Assembly: GCF_000007725.1 (NCBI RefSeq)
Contig: NC_004545.1
Location: 372,001 to 436,000, forward strand
Direction: 5' to 3'
Source: Buchnera aphidicola str. Bp (Baizongia pistaciae)
GTDB taxonomy: Bacteria > Pseudomonadota > Gammaproteobacteria > Enterobacterales > Enterobacteriaceae
DNA: 64,000 bases
In this document: piece after piece, positions 1 through 9,527 of the stretch
How positions within the stretch are numbered: the stretch's first letter is position 1
How the letters are laid out: every line of letters starts with the position of its first letter
Translations under genes and position numbers: made by a program
Notes under the pieces: generated by a model
Told to the model about the DNA's origin: nothing
Databases searched by the model: none
Seen by the model: the letters and a program-made list of their open reading frames with translations, nothing else

Positions 1-731
1 TATCATCTATTGCTATATATGAACTATGGAAAAATAAACAATGTACACATCCAAATTTAGTCATAGGACATAGTCTTGGAGAATATACTGCACTAGTATG
101 CTCACAATCTCTAAAATTATCTGATGCAATACAATTGATTATTACACGTTATAAATTTATGATGGAAGCAATGTCTAAAAAAATAGGATTAATGACAGCT
201 ATTATAGGATTAAACGAGCGCACTATACGAAAATTGCTAAAAAAATATGATTATTCCCACGAAGTTTCAATTGCTTGTATTAATACTGATAACCAAATAG
301 TTTTGTCAGGAGAACGAAATTCTGTTAAACATATTAACTTGCATTGCAAAAAGGCAGGGGCTAAAAACATTATTAATCTTTATATACATCCTCCTTCGCA
401 TTGTACACTTATGAAAAAAGCTTCAAAAAAACTATTGTATGTACTAAAACACACAACATTTAAAATTCCAATATATCCAGTAATTAGTAGCACGAGTTTA
501 AAATTTCAAAATTCTGAACAAGCTATTCGAATATCACTAGCCAAACAAATATATAGTACTGTAAGATGGAATTCAATAATTAAATATATAAAAAAAGACA
601 TTTTTATTTTTTTAGAAGTTAGTACCAAAAGCATATTAACTAATTTAAACAAAAATATTATCAAAAAATCATTATCAATATCATTAAATTGTCAAGCTAA
701 CTTTCTAAAAGCATTAAAAATTATCTTATAA
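1..731 (+). CDS. fabD: Malonyl-CoA:ACP transacylase, 5'-truncated by window edge
   Basis: The reading frame is open from base 3 at the left edge and ends with TAA at 729-731, so about 242 C-terminal residues are visible. The family usually has about 309, so roughly 65 N-terminal residues lie outside the window. The nucleophile motif GHSLGEYTALV is encoded near bases 66-98, just upstream of the first internal ATG, which shows that the gene does not begin at that ATG. FabD moves malonyl groups from CoA to acyl carrier protein to start fatty-acid elongation in the cytosol. It is followed 9 bases later by fabG and then acpP, the conserved fab order. Identification is firm; the true start cannot be seen. 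Confidence 0.93.
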   Translation, partial: SSIAIYELWKNKQCTHPNLVIGHSLGEYTALVCSQSLKLSDAIQLIITRYKFMMEAMSKKIGLMTAIIGLNERTIRKLLKKYDYSHEVSIACINTDNQIVLSGERNSVKHINLHCKKAGAKNIINLYIHPPSHCTLMKKASKKLLYVLKHTTFKIPIYPVISSTSLKFQNSEQAIRISLAKQIYSTVRWNSIIKYIKKDIFIFLEVSTKSILTNLNKNIIKKSLSISLNCQANFLKALKIIL

Positions 732-740
732 AAACTTATT

Positions 741-1478
741 ATGAAAACAACCAAAAAAATAGCTGTAATAACAGGAGCTAATCGTGGGTTAGGAAAAGGT
801 ATTGCAGAAGAACTTTCAAACACAAATAATATAACAGTAATTGGAACATCTACCTCTCAAAAAGGTTGCAAAATTATTAATAAGTATTTAAAAAATAATG
901 GAATCGGCATAAAGTTAGATATCACTAATCCTAATGAAATTACTAAAACGATGGATTTTGTTTACAAAAATTTCGGACGCGTTGATATTTTAATCAATAA
1001 TGCAGGTATTATACGAGATAAATTATTAATAAATATGAAAACACAAGATTGGAATTCTGTATTAAATGTTAATTTAAATTCTATATTCTATATGTCTAAA
1101 TCTGTTATAAGAAATATGATTAAAAACAAACAAGGAAAAATTATAACAATAGGATCTGTAATCGCGCATATTGGAAATTGTGGACAAACTAATTATTCCG
1201 CAGCAAAATTAGGATTAGTAGGATTCCACAAATCATTAGCATTAGAATTAGCACCTAAAGGAATCACTGTAAATATGATTGCACCAGGGTTAATAAAAAC
1301 CGGTATGACCAACAATCTTAGCCAAAAACAATTAAGTAAATATCTTTCAAAAATACCGATGAAAAGATTGGGAACAATTAAAGAAATTTCTAAAATAACG
1401 TTATTTTTAATTTCTAATGATGCTAATTATATTACAGGACAAGTGATTCATGTTAATGGCGGGATGTACATGCCATGA
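741..1478 (+). CDS. fabG: 3-oxoacyl-[ACP] reductase
   Basis: A 245-residue short-chain dehydrogenase that reduces 3-oxoacyl-ACP with NADPH in fatty-acid elongation. The Rossmann glycine motif TGANRGLG is at residues 11-18 and the structural NNAG motif at 86-89. The catalytic Ser139, Tyr152 and Lys156 are all present (YSAAK context). Length matches the family (about 244). Only 9 bases separate it from fabD, and acpP follows after about 100 bases, so the three are probably one transcript. The ATG start gives an N-terminus level with the family start. Confidence 0.96.
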   Translation: MKTTKKIAVITGANRGLGKGIAEELSNTNNITVIGTSTSQKGCKIINKYLKNNGIGIKLDITNPNEITKTMDFVYKNFGRVDILINNAGIIRDKLLINMKTQDWNSVLNVNLNSIFYMSKSVIRNMIKNKQGKIITIGSVIAHIGNCGQTNYSAAKLGLVGFHKSLALELAPKGITVNMIAPGLIKTGMTNNLSQKQLSKYLSKIPMKRLGTIKEISKITLFLISNDANYITGQVIHVNGGMYMP

Positions 1479-1582
1479 TATAACAACAATATTTATTATT
1501 CAAATTATAATTTATTTATAAACCATAATCATAATACTTTTAAAATGCTAAAAAATAAAAATTATACAGGTAATACAAGTAC

Positions 1583-1819
1583 ATGCAAAACATAGAAAAA
1601 AAAATAAAAAAAATTATCGCACAACAATTGGGTTTAATAGAGCAAAAAATTACTAATGAATCATTGTTAGTTGAAGATCTTAATGCAGATTCATTAGACA
1701 TCGTAGAATTAATTATGGCTTTTGAAGAAGAATTTAATATAGAAATTACAGACGAAGAAGCTGAAAATTTAACTTCAGTGCAATCTATATTTGATATAAT
1801 AAAAAAATACGTTTTTTAA
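1583..1819 (+). CDS. acpP: Acyl carrier protein
   Basis: A 78-residue acidic four-helix protein that carries growing acyl chains on a 4'-phosphopantetheine arm. The attachment motif DSLD is at residues 36-39 with Ser37 as the modified serine, inside the conserved stretch LNADSLDIVELIMAFEEEF. Length is typical (77-78). A CAGG sequence about 12 bases upstream of the ATG can act as ribosome binding site. It completes the fabD-fabG-acpP group. In E. coli the next genes are fabF, pabC and mltG; here the next gene is tmk, so that block is absent from this locus. Confidence 0.97.
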   Translation: MQNIEKKIKKIIAQQLGLIEQKITNESLLVEDLNADSLDIVELIMAFEEEFNIEITDEEAENLTSVQSIFDIIKKYVF

Positions 1820-1999
1820 TAAAAACTAAAAAAATAAAAATCTCTATATATATTTATTATATTATAATAACATAACATTGAATATCTAAAATAGATAAAC
1901 AATGTTATAAAAATTCTAGTACACTAAAAAAATAAAATAAATACGATTCTAATCACTGTAGAAAACTTATTAAACTAATATACAAATAATGTTAAAACT

Positions 2000-2653
2000 A
2001 TGGATATAAATAATATGTTAAAAGGTAAATTTATAGTTATTGAAGGAATAGAAGGATCTGGAAAAACTACTATATGTAAAACCCTAAAAAACATATTATA
2101 TGAACATGGTATTAAAAATGTTATTTGCGTACGTGACCCTGGAAGTACTCCACTAGCTGAAAAAATTCGCTCATTATTAATAACTAAAGACAAAAATGAA
2201 TACATGGTCAATGAAACAGAATTACTATTGTTTTATGCAGCTCGAATTCAATTAATAAAAAATATTATTCAGCCTGCCTTAAACAAGGGCGTATGGGTAA
2301 TTAGCGATCGTTATTTCTTATCTTCACTAGCATATCAATGTGCAGGACGAAAAATTAAAGAAGAAATCGTTTTATTATTACAGTCTCTTTTTTTAAAAAA
2401 TTTTAATCCAAACATAACTTTTTATTTAGATGTCACACCTGAAATTGGACTAAATAGAATTAAAAATAGAAATGAAATAGATAGAATAGAACAAAATACT
2501 AAATTTTTTTTTAACAATGTTCGAAATAAATATTTAAATTTAATTAAAACAAAACCTGGTATTATTAAAATAAATGCTAATCGTAAGATAGATAAAGTTA
2601 AACATTCTTGTAAACAACAAATGCTGTCTTGGTTAAATACAGAAAATTTATGA
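2000..2653 (+). CDS. tmk: Thymidylate kinase
   Basis: Phosphorylates dTMP to dTDP for DNA synthesis. The P-loop GIEGSGKTT is at residues 16-24 and the DRY motif (SDRYFLSSLAYQ) near residue 100, both diagnostic for the family. The product is 217 residues from this ATG; a second in-frame ATG at 2015 would give 212, closer to the E. coli N-terminus, and no clear ribosome binding site decides between them. The stop codon overlaps the start of holB in an ATGA sequence (2650-2653), implying translational coupling, as in the E. coli tmk-holB pair. Confidence 0.95.
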   Translation: MDINNMLKGKFIVIEGIEGSGKTTICKTLKNILYEHGIKNVICVRDPGSTPLAEKIRSLLITKDKNEYMVNETELLLFYAARIQLIKNIIQPALNKGVWVISDRYFLSSLAYQCAGRKIKEEIVLLLQSLFLKNFNPNITFYLDVTPEIGLNRIKNRNEIDRIEQNTKFFFNNVRNKYLNLIKTKPGIIKINANRKIDKVKHSCKQQMLSWLNTENL

Positions 2654-3660
2654 ATTTATATCCTTGGTTACAACATAGTTACAAACAAATAATTTATCCT
2701 CATTATATAAATAAAGGACATCATTCTATAATTTTAGAGTCACATAAAAATATTGGAATTACTTGTTTAGCAAAACATATTAGCTTATGGCTATTATGCC
2801 AAAAAAAAAATAAAAGTATATATCATTGTAAAACATGTCATAGTTGTCAACTTATGAACAGTAAAAACCATCCTGATTGGCACTATTTTGGATCAAATAC
2901 ATGTCTTTCTAAAAATTCTTCTAAAACAATTGGAGTAAATGAAGTTCGAAACTTTACTAATACTATTTTTAATAGCGCACAACAAGGACAAAATAAAATC
3001 GTATATATTCCAAATATTAAAAAATTAACAGAATTTGCTATTAATTCATTATTAAAAATAATTGAAGAACCACCCCAAAACACATATTTTTTGTTAATAA
3101 ATTATCTTCCTCACAAAATTATTACTACGTTACGCAGTCGATGCATAATCCATAATTTATATGGACCTACCAAAGAAAATAGAATTGAATGGCTAAAAGA
3201 ACAAAATATTAATACTAATCAAAAAATACACATGTCCATGCTTTACTCAAATGAAATATCATTCATTTCTAAATGTAAACATTCTTTGTTTTTCTTGTAC
3301 CAAGAGAGATTAAATTTTTTTGAAACTTTATTAACTTCATTTCAAGAAAAAAATTTTTTAAAAATGCTAAACGTGTTAAACAACAAAAAATGCTTAGATC
3401 AAATTTTTATTTGGATATGCGGTATTATTTTAGATTCAATAAAATGGAAACATGACATAAATACAATTATTATAAATACTGATCAAACAAAAATTATTCA
3501 AATTTTAGCATCAAATTTTTCAATATTATCGTTAGATAATAGTTATAAATCATGGATTTATTGTTATAATAATATTAAAAATATCCCAGGTATAAATATA
3601 GAATTATTATTTGTTAAACAATTACTATATTGGGAAGAAATTTTAAACATTTTTAATTAA
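2650..3660 (+). CDS. holB: DNA polymerase III subunit delta'
   Basis: A clamp-loader subunit of the replicative polymerase. The start at 2650 gives the N-terminus MNLYPWL, which aligns with E. coli HolB (MRWYPWL); the longer frame from 2629 lies inside tmk and is not needed. The zinc-finger cysteines are kept at about residues 50, 60, 63 and 66 (CKTCHSCQL). The conserved ALLK-EEPP region appears as SLLKIIEEPP and is followed by TTLRSRC. There is no complete Walker A motif, as expected for delta'. The C-terminal half is divergent. It overlaps the tmk stop by four bases. Confidence 0.93.
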   Translation: MNLYPWLQHSYKQIIYPHYINKGHHSIILESHKNIGITCLAKHISLWLLCQKKNKSIYHCKTCHSCQLMNSKNHPDWHYFGSNTCLSKNSSKTIGVNEVRNFTNTIFNSAQQGQNKIVYIPNIKKLTEFAINSLLKIIEEPPQNTYFLLINYLPHKIITTLRSRCIIHNLYGPTKENRIEWLKEQNINTNQKIHMSMLYSNEISFISKCKHSLFFLYQERLNFFETLLTSFQEKNFLKMLNVLNNKKCLDQIFIWICGIILDSIKWKHDINTIIINTDQTKIIQILASNFSILSLDNSYKSWIYCYNNIKNIPGINIELLFVKQLLYWEEILNIFN

Positions 3661-3692
3661 TTTAACATCCATAAAAATGTAGAGAAAATATT

Positions 3693-4490
3693 ATGTTTCT
3701 TATAGATTCACATTGTCATCTAGATCTATTAAATTACAACAAAATACATACAGGAATTCAAGATGTATTAAATAAATCTAAAAAAAAACATGTTAACGTG
3801 ATATTGACAGTATCAACATCTATAGAAAATTTTTGCTATCTTTTAAAGTTTATCAAAGGTAATCGCAATGTATTATTGTCCTGCGGAATACACCCGCATT
3901 ATATACCCGAAAATAAAAATGAAATATTAAAACTAAAGAAATACTCTAACAATGAAAAAGTAGTTGCTATAGGAGAAACAGGATTAGATTACTATCGAAA
4001 TAACGATAATAAAAAATTACAACAAATATTATTTCGAGAGCATATTAAAACATCCATAACATTAAAAAAACCATTATTAATTCATACTAGAAATTCAATA
4101 AATGATACAATAAATATCTTAAAAGAAGAAAATTCTAAACAGTGCATAGGAGTATTACATTCATTTACTGAAGACATGCATTCAGCAAGAATTTTACTAA
4201 ATATGGGGTTTTATATTTCTTTTTCTGGTATTGTAACTTTTAAAAATTCTAAAATCGTGCACGAAACGGCTAAATTTGTTCCAATAGATAGAATTTTAAT
4301 TGAAACAGATTCGCCTTATTTATCTCCTGTTCCATATAGAGGAATAGAAAACCAACCAGCATATCTCTATGATACTATGTTATACATTGCACAATTAAAA
4401 AACATGAGTCCTGAATGTTTTGCTATTCAAACAACAAAAAATTTTTTAAAATTATTTAATTTACCATCCTATTTTACTAATATGTCTTAA
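3693..4490 (+). CDS. ycfH: TatD-family metal-dependent deoxyribonuclease (YcfH type)
   Basis: A 265-residue TIM-barrel hydrolase. Metal ligands visible are the N-terminal HCH (residues 7-9, in DSHCHLDLL), the Glu of AIGETGLDYY near residue 94, and the Asp of ETDSPYLSP near residue 205. Length equals the E. coli YcfH class. Its place between holB and ptsG is the E. coli ycfH position, which is why YcfH rather than TatD or YjjV is preferred. The biological substrate of YcfH is not well established. The ATG has an AGAG sequence about 10 bases upstream. Confidence 0.9.
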   Translation: MFLIDSHCHLDLLNYNKIHTGIQDVLNKSKKKHVNVILTVSTSIENFCYLLKFIKGNRNVLLSCGIHPHYIPENKNEILKLKKYSNNEKVVAIGETGLDYYRNNDNKKLQQILFREHIKTSITLKKPLLIHTRNSINDTINILKEENSKQCIGVLHSFTEDMHSARILLNMGFYISFSGIVTFKNSKIVHETAKFVPIDRILIETDSPYLSPVPYRGIENQPAYLYDTMLYIAQLKNMSPECFAIQTTKNFLKLFNLPSYFTNMS

Positions 4491-4637
4491 TTTTATTATA
4501 TAAATGCTTTGTTTAATAATTTAATATTATTCTTATATTATATTTTAAAAAACATTAAAAATTAAAAAATAAATTCAACAGAACTTGGTACATAAAAAAA
4601 AATTGATTTAACAATATAAATTTAGGAATATTAATGT

Positions 4638-6077
4638 ATGTTTAAAAATGCGTTTTCAAATTTACAAAAAATAGGTAGATCACTTATGTTACCAGTTTCT
4701 GTACTTCCCATTGCTGGTATTTTACTTGGTATAGGTTCTGCAAATTTTAAAATAATTCCTCATACTATTTCCAACATCATGACAGAAGCTGGTTCATCAG
4801 TATTTTCTAACATGCCTTTAATTTTTGCAATTGGAATCGCACTAGGATTTACTAAAAATGATGGAGTTTCAGCTTTAGCAGCAGTAGTATCGTATGGAAT
4901 TATGACGAAAACATTGTCTATAACTATACCTATTTTTTCAAATCTTTCGGATATCAATGTCAATCAAAAATATTTGCTAGATACAGGAATATTAGGAGGA
5001 ATTATAGCTGGTTCTATTTCTGCATATATATTTAATACGTTTTATCGCATTCAACTTCCAGAATATCTAGGATTTTTTGCAGGACGAAGATTCGTTCCAA
5101 TTGCTTCTGGATTGATTTCAATAATTTTCGGTTGTATATTATCCATTATATGGCCACCAATTGGAAATGTTATTAAAACGTTTTCTGAATGGGCTGCATA
5201 TCAAAATCCTACTCTAGCATTTGGAATATATGGAACAGTTGAACGTGCACTAGTACCGTTCGGGTTACACCATATATGGAATGTACCATTTCAAATGCAA
5301 ATCGGAGAATACAATAATTCTATAGGACAAATTTTTCATGGAGATATTGCAAGATATATGGCTGGTGATTCCACTGCGGGAAAACTATCAGGTGGTTTTA
5401 TATTTAAAATGTATGGACTTCCTTTCGCAGCACTAGCTATGTGGCATTGTGCCAATAAAAAAAATAAAGCAAAAATTGGTGGTATTATGATGTCTGGAGC
5501 TTTAACAGCTATTTTAACTGGTATCACAGAACCAATTGAGTTTTCATTTATATTAGTTGCTCCAATATTATACGTAATTCATGCTATTTTAGCAGGTTTA
5601 GCATTTCCTATTTGTATTCTTTTAAATATGCGATCTGGAACTAGTTTTTCGCATGGATTAATAGATTTTATAGTTTTAAGTGGAAATAGTAATAATTTTT
5701 GGTTGTTTCCAATAGTTGGATTATTTTACGGAATACTCTATTATGGTATCTTTTATTTTATGATAAAAAAATTTAATTTAAAAACACCTGGAAGAGAAAA
5801 AAGCATAACATATATTAATCAGAAAACTATAAAAGAAACAGCATTATTAGTGATATCAATTTTAGGCGGGAAAACTAATATTATTAATTTAGATGCTTGT
5901 ATTACACGCTTGCGTATTACTGTACTAGATATCTCAAAGGTCAATCAAAAAAAATTAAAAAATCTTGGTGCTTCTGGCGTAATAGTTTCTGGATCAGGAA
6001 TTCAAATAGTATTTGGTACTCAATCTGACCACATTAAAACCGAAATAGATAATTATATGTCAAATACGAATCAATAA
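4638..6077 (+). CDS. ptsG: PTS glucose-specific transporter, EIICB
   Basis: An integral membrane glucose permease fused to its phosphotransfer domain. The IIC part (about residues 1-380) has many hydrophobic helices and the substrate-site motif GITEPIEF at 295-302. The IIB domain follows (about 395-479), with phosphorylated Cys421 in [10 protein letters not shown], at the same residue number as in E. coli. Length 479 matches the family (477). The ATG at 4638 follows AGGA at 4624-4627; the out-of-frame ATG at 4634 stops at once. It needs EI, HPr and EIIA(Glc), which are not in this window. Glucose is probably a main carbon source. Confidence 0.96.
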   Translation: MFKNAFSNLQKIGRSLMLPVSVLPIAGILLGIGSANFKIIPHTISNIMTEAGSSVFSNMPLIFAIGIALGFTKNDGVSALAAVVSYGIMTKTLSITIPIFSNLSDINVNQKYLLDTGILGGIIAGSISAYIFNTFYRIQLPEYLGFFAGRRFVPIASGLISIIFGCILSIIWPPIGNVIKTFSEWAAYQNPTLAFGIYGTVERALVPFGLHHIWNVPFQMQIGEYNNSIGQIFHGDIARYMAGDSTAGKLSGGFIFKMYGLPFAALAMWHCANKKNKAKIGGIMMSGALTAILTGITEPIEFSFILVAPILYVIHAILAGLAFPICILLNMRSGTSFSHGLIDFIVLSGNSNNFWLFPIVGLFYGILYYGIFYFMIKKFNLKTPGREKSITYINQKTIKETALLVISILGGKTNIINLDACITRLRITVLDISKVNQKKLKNLGASGVIVSGSGIQIVFGTQSDHIKTEIDNYMSNTNQ

Positions 6078-6194
6078 TAACAACGATATTATCTTTAACA
6101 ACGAAAACTAAAAAAATTTTGCTTTATTTCCAATTTACATTATAATTTGTATATTATATATATATTTACATATTAAATTAAAAAAAATATCACT

Positions 6195-6533
6195 ATGTGC
6201 CAAAATATTTTCCAAAAAATAATTAAGGGTATAATACCGTCTAAAATAATTTATCAAGACAAAGAAATTACAGCTTTCCATGATATTAATCCGATAGCTC
6301 CAATACATATATTAGTTGTCCCAAATTTATTAATAAAATCTTTAAATGAAATTAATGAAAATAATAAACATATCTTAGGAAATATGTTATATATTTCTAT
6401 AAAAATTGCTAAAAAATTTAAAATTGATAAAAATGGTTATCGTTTAATTATAAATTGTAATCAACATGGAAGACAAGAAATACAACATTTACATTTACAC
6501 TTATTAGGAGGAAAAAAATTGAATAAAATTTAA
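6195..6533 (+). CDS. hinT: HIT-family purine nucleoside phosphoramidase
   Basis: A 112-residue histidine-triad hydrolase of adenosine 5'-monophosphoramidates and related adenylates. The triad HLHLHLL is at about residues 98-104, followed by GG. N-terminal family landmarks are IFQKIIKGIIPSKIIYQD and AFHDINPIAPIHILVVP. It is a few residues shorter at the C-terminus than E. coli HinT (119). Its position between ptsG and lpoB fits the E. coli order with fhuE and ycfL deleted. Confidence 0.93.
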   Translation: MCQNIFQKIIKGIIPSKIIYQDKEITAFHDINPIAPIHILVVPNLLIKSLNEINENNKHILGNMLYISIKIAKKFKIDKNGYRLIINCNQHGRQEIQHLHLHLLGGKKLNKI

Positions 6534-6592
6534 TCATAATAAATCTTAAACATCGCTTCTAAAATTATAACAAGGTATATAAATAAAAAAAA

Positions 6593-7186
6593 TTGTACAT
6601 ATTATTTATATTTTTAATAACATTTATACTAAAAAACAATTACAATACATTTTTAATAAAACCGCAAAAAAAATTAAATATATCTCAAAAAAAATCTATT
6701 CTTGTACTAAAAAAATACATAGAATTCTCTATTTTAGAACATACCCTAAAATATCAAGTAAATAATATGATAAAAAACGTTGCATTTCCGTTATTAAAAA
6801 ATAAAACTCTATATATATGTGACATACAAAATAACACAAATAATAATCTAAATGTTATAAAAACAAAAAATATACTTATTAAAATATTTAACCAAAAACA
6901 TGGAATGTTTTCTATAATACAAAACAAAAATATACAAAAAATAAAAAAAAAATTAAATATATCACCAAAAGATACACTCGTTAACTGTAATAAAGCACTA
7001 TTAATATCTAAAAAAGCTCATGCTAATTATTTATTGTTTAGTTCGACTAAATATCAACCTAGTAATAAAAAGTTATTTTTAGAAATACAATTAATCGATG
7101 TTACAACAGGGGAAATTATTTGGACATTTAACACATTAATTAAAACTATACTACGTTATGTTACACACAAAAGTATATTAAAATAA
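6593..7186 (+). CDS. lpoB: Penicillin-binding protein activator LpoB, divergent
   Basis: A 197-residue basic protein recognised from its C-terminal half: LNISPKDTLVNCNKALLISK, ANYLLFSSTKY and LQLIDVTTGEIIW-like sequence (here IQLIDVTTGEIIWTF) align with E. coli LpoB (LGLSPQDSL, HYVLYSSA, LQLMLVQTGEIIW). In E. coli LpoB is an outer-membrane lipoprotein that activates PBP1b. Here the N-terminus is hydrophobic (YILFIFLITFIL) but has no lipobox cysteine, and the proline-rich spacer of E. coli is missing. No ATG is available; TTG at 6593 is the probable start because a stop lies in frame just upstream. Position after hinT is the E. coli one. Confidence 0.8.
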   Translation: MYILFIFLITFILKNNYNTFLIKPQKKLNISQKKSILVLKKYIEFSILEHTLKYQVNNMIKNVAFPLLKNKTLYICDIQNNTNNNLNVIKTKNILIKIFNQKHGMFSIIQNKNIQKIKKKLNISPKDTLVNCNKALLISKKAHANYLLFSSTKYQPSNKKLFLEIQLIDVTTGEIIWTFNTLIKTILRYVTHKSILK

Positions 7187-7443
7187 ATTTTTTACATAGT
7201 TCATAAATAAAAACATAAAATATTTATGACATTAAATCATATCTCTATATTTTTCTGCATATAAATCTAAATAATGTAAAAATATAGTAAACGTAAAATC
7301 ATATAATTTTAAAACTATAAAATAAAAATATTAACATAAACTATGTAATCTAACTTTAATAAAATATTATCTATTAAAATCTTCTATACATTTAAATACC
7401 AATACAACCCTTATAAATAGAAATCCTAAGCAGATAAATTTTT

Positions 7444-8844
7444 CTAAAAATCAGCTTTATAAGCTGTTCTAGGAAACGGGCATACATCTCGTATATTCTT
7501 TATTCCTAATATATATGATAATAAACGCTCAAATCCTAATCCAAAGCCAGAATGAGGTATTGTTCCATATTTACGCAAATCTCTATACCACCAATAATCT
7601 TCTTTATTCAAATTTAATTCAAAAAACCTTCGATCCAATACATTTAAACGTTCTTCTCGCTCTGAACCTCCTATTATTTCTCCTACACCAGGTACTAATA
7701 CATCCATAGCTGATACTGTTTTGTTATCGTCATTCACTCTCATGTAAAAAGCTTTTAGCGATTTTGGATAATTAGTAATCACTAATGGAAATTTAAAATA
7801 TTCTTCAACTAAAAAACGCTCATGATCAGATGACAATTCCATACCAATAAACATAACTTTATGATCAAAACGATTAGATTTAATTAAAATGTTTATTGCT
7901 TCTTTATATTCTATTTGAAAAAATTGTTTCGAAGAAAAATCTTTCAAACGACAAAAAATTTTTTCATCTACATTTTCTCTAAAAAAGTTAATATCAATTA
8001 CGCATTTATCCAATATGATGCCAATTGCATACTTCAACATATTCTCGGAAAATTTTATGATATCGCATAAATTTGAAAACGCAGTTTCTACTTCCAACAT
8101 CCAAAATTCAGACAAATGTCTTCTAGTATTCGAATTTTCAGCTCTAAATATAGGACCAAAAGAGTAAACTTTTGATAAAGAACAAGCATATGTTTCCAGA
8201 GTTAATTGTCCTGATACAGTTAAAAAAGCTTCCTTTCCAAAAAAATCTTTTTTAAAATTAATCTTTCCATTTTTATTTTTAGGTATATTGTTAAGGTCTA
8301 ATATAGAAACTTTAAACATATCTCCTGCACCTTCAGAATTTAATCCAGTGATAATAGGAGATGGAATCCAATAATAACCATTTTTAAAAAGAAATTCATG
8401 TAATGCATTAAATAAATAATTTCTTACTCTCGAAACAGCACCAAAAAAATTTGTTCTAGATCTTAAATGAGGAACATTCCTTAAATGTTTCATTGTATGA
8501 TATTTAGATGAAATAGGATAACTACCAGGATTATTAATTATACCAATAACTTTAACTACTTTTGCTTGAATTTCATATTTTTGTTTTGTTCCAATAGATG
8601 ATATTAACACTCCAAAAACATTTATCGAACACCCGACAGATAACTTTGAAATTTCACTATCATAATTTGACAAAATATCTTTTACTACTACTTGCATAGT
8701 ATATAAACACGACCCATCATAAAGATCAATAAATAATAAACCTAACTTTGACCTTCTTCTGTTTCTAACCCAGCCCTGAATATTAATTTTACTATTTAAT
8801 TTGATCTTATTTAAGTATATATCAAATATAGAAACCGTTTTCAT
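7444..8844 (-). CDS. asnS: Asparaginyl-tRNA synthetase
   Basis: A class II synthetase of 466 residues, the same length as E. coli AsnRS, charging tRNA-Asn. The N-terminal OB-fold anticodon-binding domain includes IQGWVRNRRRSKLGLLFIDL. Motif 2 is FRAENSNTRRHLSEFWMLEVE in context (core FRAENSNTRRHLSEF), and motif 3 is GFGLGFERLLSYILG. The AsnRS rather than AspRS identity is supported by the short insertion-free architecture and TVSAMDVLVPGVGEIIGGS. It is transcribed alone, with about 1.1 kb of gene-poor sequence upstream. Confidence 0.96.
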   Translation of the reverse strand: MKTVSIFDIYLNKIKLNSKINIQGWVRNRRRSKLGLLFIDLYDGSCLYTMQVVVKDILSNYDSEISKLSVGCSINVFGVLISSIGTKQKYEIQAKVVKVIGIINNPGSYPISSKYHTMKHLRNVPHLRSRTNFFGAVSRVRNYLFNALHEFLFKNGYYWIPSPIITGLNSEGAGDMFKVSILDLNNIPKNKNGKINFKKDFFGKEAFLTVSGQLTLETYACSLSKVYSFGPIFRAENSNTRRHLSEFWMLEVETAFSNLCDIIKFSENMLKYAIGIILDKCVIDINFFRENVDEKIFCRLKDFSSKQFFQIEYKEAINILIKSNRFDHKVMFIGMELSSDHERFLVEEYFKFPLVITNYPKSLKAFYMRVNDDNKTVSAMDVLVPGVGEIIGGSEREERLNVLDRRFFELNLNKEDYWWYRDLRKYGTIPHSGFGLGFERLLSYILGIKNIRDVCPFPRTAYKADF

Positions 8845-9527
8845 AGTATTACCTTAAGTTATTTTAACTATTATCAAAATAACTATATAAAAATGTATAA
8901 TATTTATTATAAATAAAACAATACTTGGAATATTATTGCACTATTTCCGTTGTTACTATTACTATTACTATGGTAAATTCTATTATTTTTATTTAACTAA
9001 TTAATTTAAATAAGTTAAATAATCTTATAAAATACAAATCAACAATATTCTTTTGAATCTAATATTAATACTATTGATTCTGATATTTTTTAAAATGTTT
9101 AAAAATTAATAATAAATTAACTGTTATATGCTATCAATAAAAATACTATACTCCCTAAACAACCGAAAAAATAAAATAAAAAAAATTATATTGTTTTACT
9201 TTACTAAAATAAATTTATTTTCAAAAATAAAAAATATATAAAAATTATTTAAAAAAACAAAATTTTTTAATAAAAAAGATTTTTTAAAAAATAAATCATT
9301 AATCATCTAGAATAATTAAAAACATTATCATTGCGCATATAAACTATAAAAGTTATATATTTTTAATTTTAATTATTCTTAGTTAATTTTAATATCTAAA
9401 TTTTTATTAAATAATATATAACATGTTTATAATAAAATAATGATATTAAAAACTATAAATTACATAACGTTTCATGAATTAATTAAAACTAAGGAGATAA
9501 CAAATATTAATTTTAATAATAACTAAA
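8845..9527. other. Gene-poor, very AT-rich spacer between asnS and the rlmL-like relic
   Basis: No convincing open frame, tRNA or strong hairpin is visible. It holds the upstream region of asnS and a short tandem repeat (TTACTA three times, 8953-8970). Reverse-strand text near 9005-9175 has weak resemblance to the C-terminus of dihydroorotate dehydrogenase, but not enough to call. An AAGGAG sequence at 9491-9496 has no open frame behind it. The most economical reading is heavily eroded former coding sequence. Confidence 0.6.

Noticed and set aside
8953-8970. Tandem TTACTA repeats as a regulatory or phase-variation element
   Set aside because: Only three copies, not inside or close enough to a promoter to suggest a function.
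9491-9496. AAGGAG as ribosome binding site of a hidden gene
   Set aside because: The frames following it stop within a few codons; at best it is a leftover of a lost gene.
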